Origin: an uncultured Chloroflexota bacterium
Lineage (GTDB): Bacteria > Chloroflexota > Anaerolineae > Anaerolineales > Villigracilaceae
Direction: 5' to 3'
Length of the DNA stretch: 5,754 nucleotides
Assembly: GCA_903837815.1 (NCBI GenBank)
Contig: CAILWD010000577.1
Location: 1-5,754, forward strand
The notes below the pieces were generated by a model. It was not told the origin of the DNA, ran no database searches, and saw only the letters and a list, made by a program, of their open reading frames with translations. This document shows, piece by piece, positions 4,711 through 5,754 of the stretch. Position 1 is the stretch's first letter. Each line of letters opens with the position of its first letter. The position numbers were made by a program, and so were the translations under genes.

Positions 4711-5754
4711 TTATTCGATCCAGTCGAAGGTGCGGGTAACGGCTTTCTTCCAGCCTTTGTATTCCTTGTCGCGCAGGGCCGTATCCATCTTCGGAGCCCA
4801 TTCCTTGTCCTTCGCCCAGTTGCTGCGCAGGTCTTCCACATTCTTCCAGAAGCCAACAGCCAGGCCGGCGGCATAAGCAGCGCCGAGGGCGGTGGTTTCA
4901 GCTACTTGTGGGCGGACAACGGGCACGCCGAGGATGTCGGATTGGAATTGCATCAGCAATTCGTTGTAGACCATGCCGCCGTCGACTTTGAGTGCGGTCA
5001 GGTCCACGCCCGAATCTTTGTTCATAGCATCCAACACTTCACGAGTCTGGAATGCGGTCGCTTCGAGGGCGGCGCGCGCAATATGTCCGCTGTTGACGTA
5101 GCGGGTCATGCCTACGACGGCGCCGCGGGCATCGCTCTTCCAGTAGGGAGCAAACAAGCCGGAGAAGGCCGGTACAAAGTAGATGCCGCCGTTGTCTTCA
5201 ACGGTGCGGGCAAGCGGTTCAACATCGGATGATTTTTCGATCATGTGCAGGTTGTCGCGCAGCCACTGAACCAATGCGCCGGTGATGGCGATGGAGCCTT
5301 CGAGGCAGTACACGGCAGGTTCCGCGCCGATTTTGTAGCCCAGGGTGGTCAGCAGACCGTTCTTGGATTGTACAGGTTTCGTGCCTGTGTTGAGCAGCAT
5401 GAAGCAGCCTGTGCCATAGGTATTCTTTGCTTCGCCAGCGCTGAAGCATGTCTGGCCGAAGAGGGCTGCCTGTTGGTCGCCCAGGTCGCCAGCAACAGCA
5501 ACGCCTTCAAGAGCGCCTACGGCGTAACCGTAGACTTCGGAGGAGGCTTTGATGGCGGGGAGCATGGCGCGCGGAATGCCCATGATCTGGAGCATATCCG
5601 GGTCCCAGTCCAATGTTTCAAGGTTCATCAACATTGTGCGGGACGCGTTGGAAACATCTGTAACATGCACGCCGCCTTTGGGGCCGCCGGTCAGATTCCA
5701 GATGACCCAGGTGTCGATGTTGCCGAAGAGCACTTCGCCGGCCTCAGCCTTGGC
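4711..5754 (-). CDS. glpK: Glycerol kinase, C-terminal ~347 residues (5' end beyond window)
   Basis: FGGY-family kinase that phosphorylates glycerol with ATP to sn-glycerol-3-phosphate, the substrate of the GlpA encoded downstream. The frame is open at the right edge; about 150 of ~500 residues are missing. Numbering from the first visible codon, FGNIDTWVIWNLTGG (10-24) and GDLGDQQAALFGQ (89-101) are hallmark GlpK segments; Asp93 is the catalytic base by homology. NTYGTGCFML (111-120), ALEATAFQTREVLDAMN, the ATP-site DGGM with QFQSDILGVPVVRP, and ETTALGAAYAAG follow in the expected order. The C terminus (EYKGWKKAVTRT...) is typical. Where E. coli GlpK has the fructose-1,6-bisphosphate loop GGKGGTR after SSEVYG, this protein has GYAVGALEG, lacking the Arg. 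It also has EVYG instead of the HFYG of HPr-phosphorylated Gram-positive kinases. Neither classical control site is therefore evident. A terminator follows the TAA. Confidence 0.97.
   Translation of the reverse strand, partial: AKAEAGEVLFGNIDTWVIWNLTGGPKGGVHVTDVSNASRTMLMNLETLDWDPDMLQIMGIPRAMLPAIKASSEVYGYAVGALEGVAVAGDLGDQQAALFGQTCFSAGEAKNTYGTGCFMLLNTGTKPVQSKNGLLTTLGYKIGAEPAVYCLEGSIAITGALVQWLRDNLHMIEKSSDVEPLARTVEDNGGIYFVPAFSGLFAPYWKSDARGAVVGMTRYVNSGHIARAALEATAFQTREVLDAMNKDSGVDLTALKVDGGMVYNELLMQFQSDILGVPVVRPQVAETTALGAAYAAGLAVGFWKNVEDLRSNWAKDKEWAPKMDTALRDKEYKGWKKAVTRTFDWIE

Noticed and set aside
4620..4874. Minus-strand open frames overlapping the glpK end and the intergenic gap (4607-4801 and 4620-4874).
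   Set aside because: They are out-of-frame shadows of the glpK C terminus running through the terminator hairpin, with no motif.

Overview
The window is a compact stretch in which every gene is read from the minus strand. In transcription order (right to left) it holds the 3' part of a glycerol kinase (glpK), an unidentified SAM-dependent methyltransferase, a short GlpA-type glycerol-3-phosphate dehydrogenase flavoprotein, three subunits of succinate dehydrogenase/fumarate reductase type (an iron-sulfur protein and two small membrane anchors), and the 5' part of a multidomain PTS protein of DhaM type. glpK is cut by the right edge and dhaM by the left edge. Nothing convincing is encoded on the plus strand. 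I see no RNA genes, mobile elements or CRISPR.

Organism: moderate GC, dense unidirectional packing, Shine-Dalgarno starts, and the combination of a GlpA flavoprotein, type A-like Sdh anchors and DhaM suggest an anaerobic or facultative bacterium. The protein flavour reminds me of Anaerolineae (Chloroflexota), but this is an impression, not a demonstrated assignment.

Layout: glpK (5754-4711) ends in a strong hairpin terminator (4693-4661). A new unit then starts with the methyltransferase (4607-4005). It is followed at gaps of only 23, 9, 16, 14 and 6 nt, each with a visible ribosome binding site, by glpA (3981-2815), the sdhB-like gene (2805-2077), the sdhC-like gene (2060-1668), the sdhD-like gene (1653-1267) and dhaM (1260-1). 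No sdhA/frdA lies in the window: glpA sits where the flavoprotein gene of an frdABCD-type operon would be. GlpA also lacks the C-terminal BFD-type [2Fe-2S] domain of E. coli GlpA, and glpB and glpC are absent.

How it may work: GlpK makes glycerol-3-phosphate and GlpA oxidises it to dihydroxyacetone phosphate. The most economical reading is that the SdhB-like protein carries the electrons from GlpA through [2Fe-2S], [4Fe-4S] and [3Fe-4S] clusters to the two haem/quinone membrane anchors. That would be a four-subunit glycerol-3-phosphate:quinone oxidoreductase built on an Sdh/Frd electron-transfer chassis. DhaM would serve the parallel route in which dihydroxyacetone is phosphorylated with PEP, also giving dihydroxyacetone phosphate. 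The hybrid dehydrogenase is the main point of interest. It rests on gene order and domain content and has no biochemical proof here.
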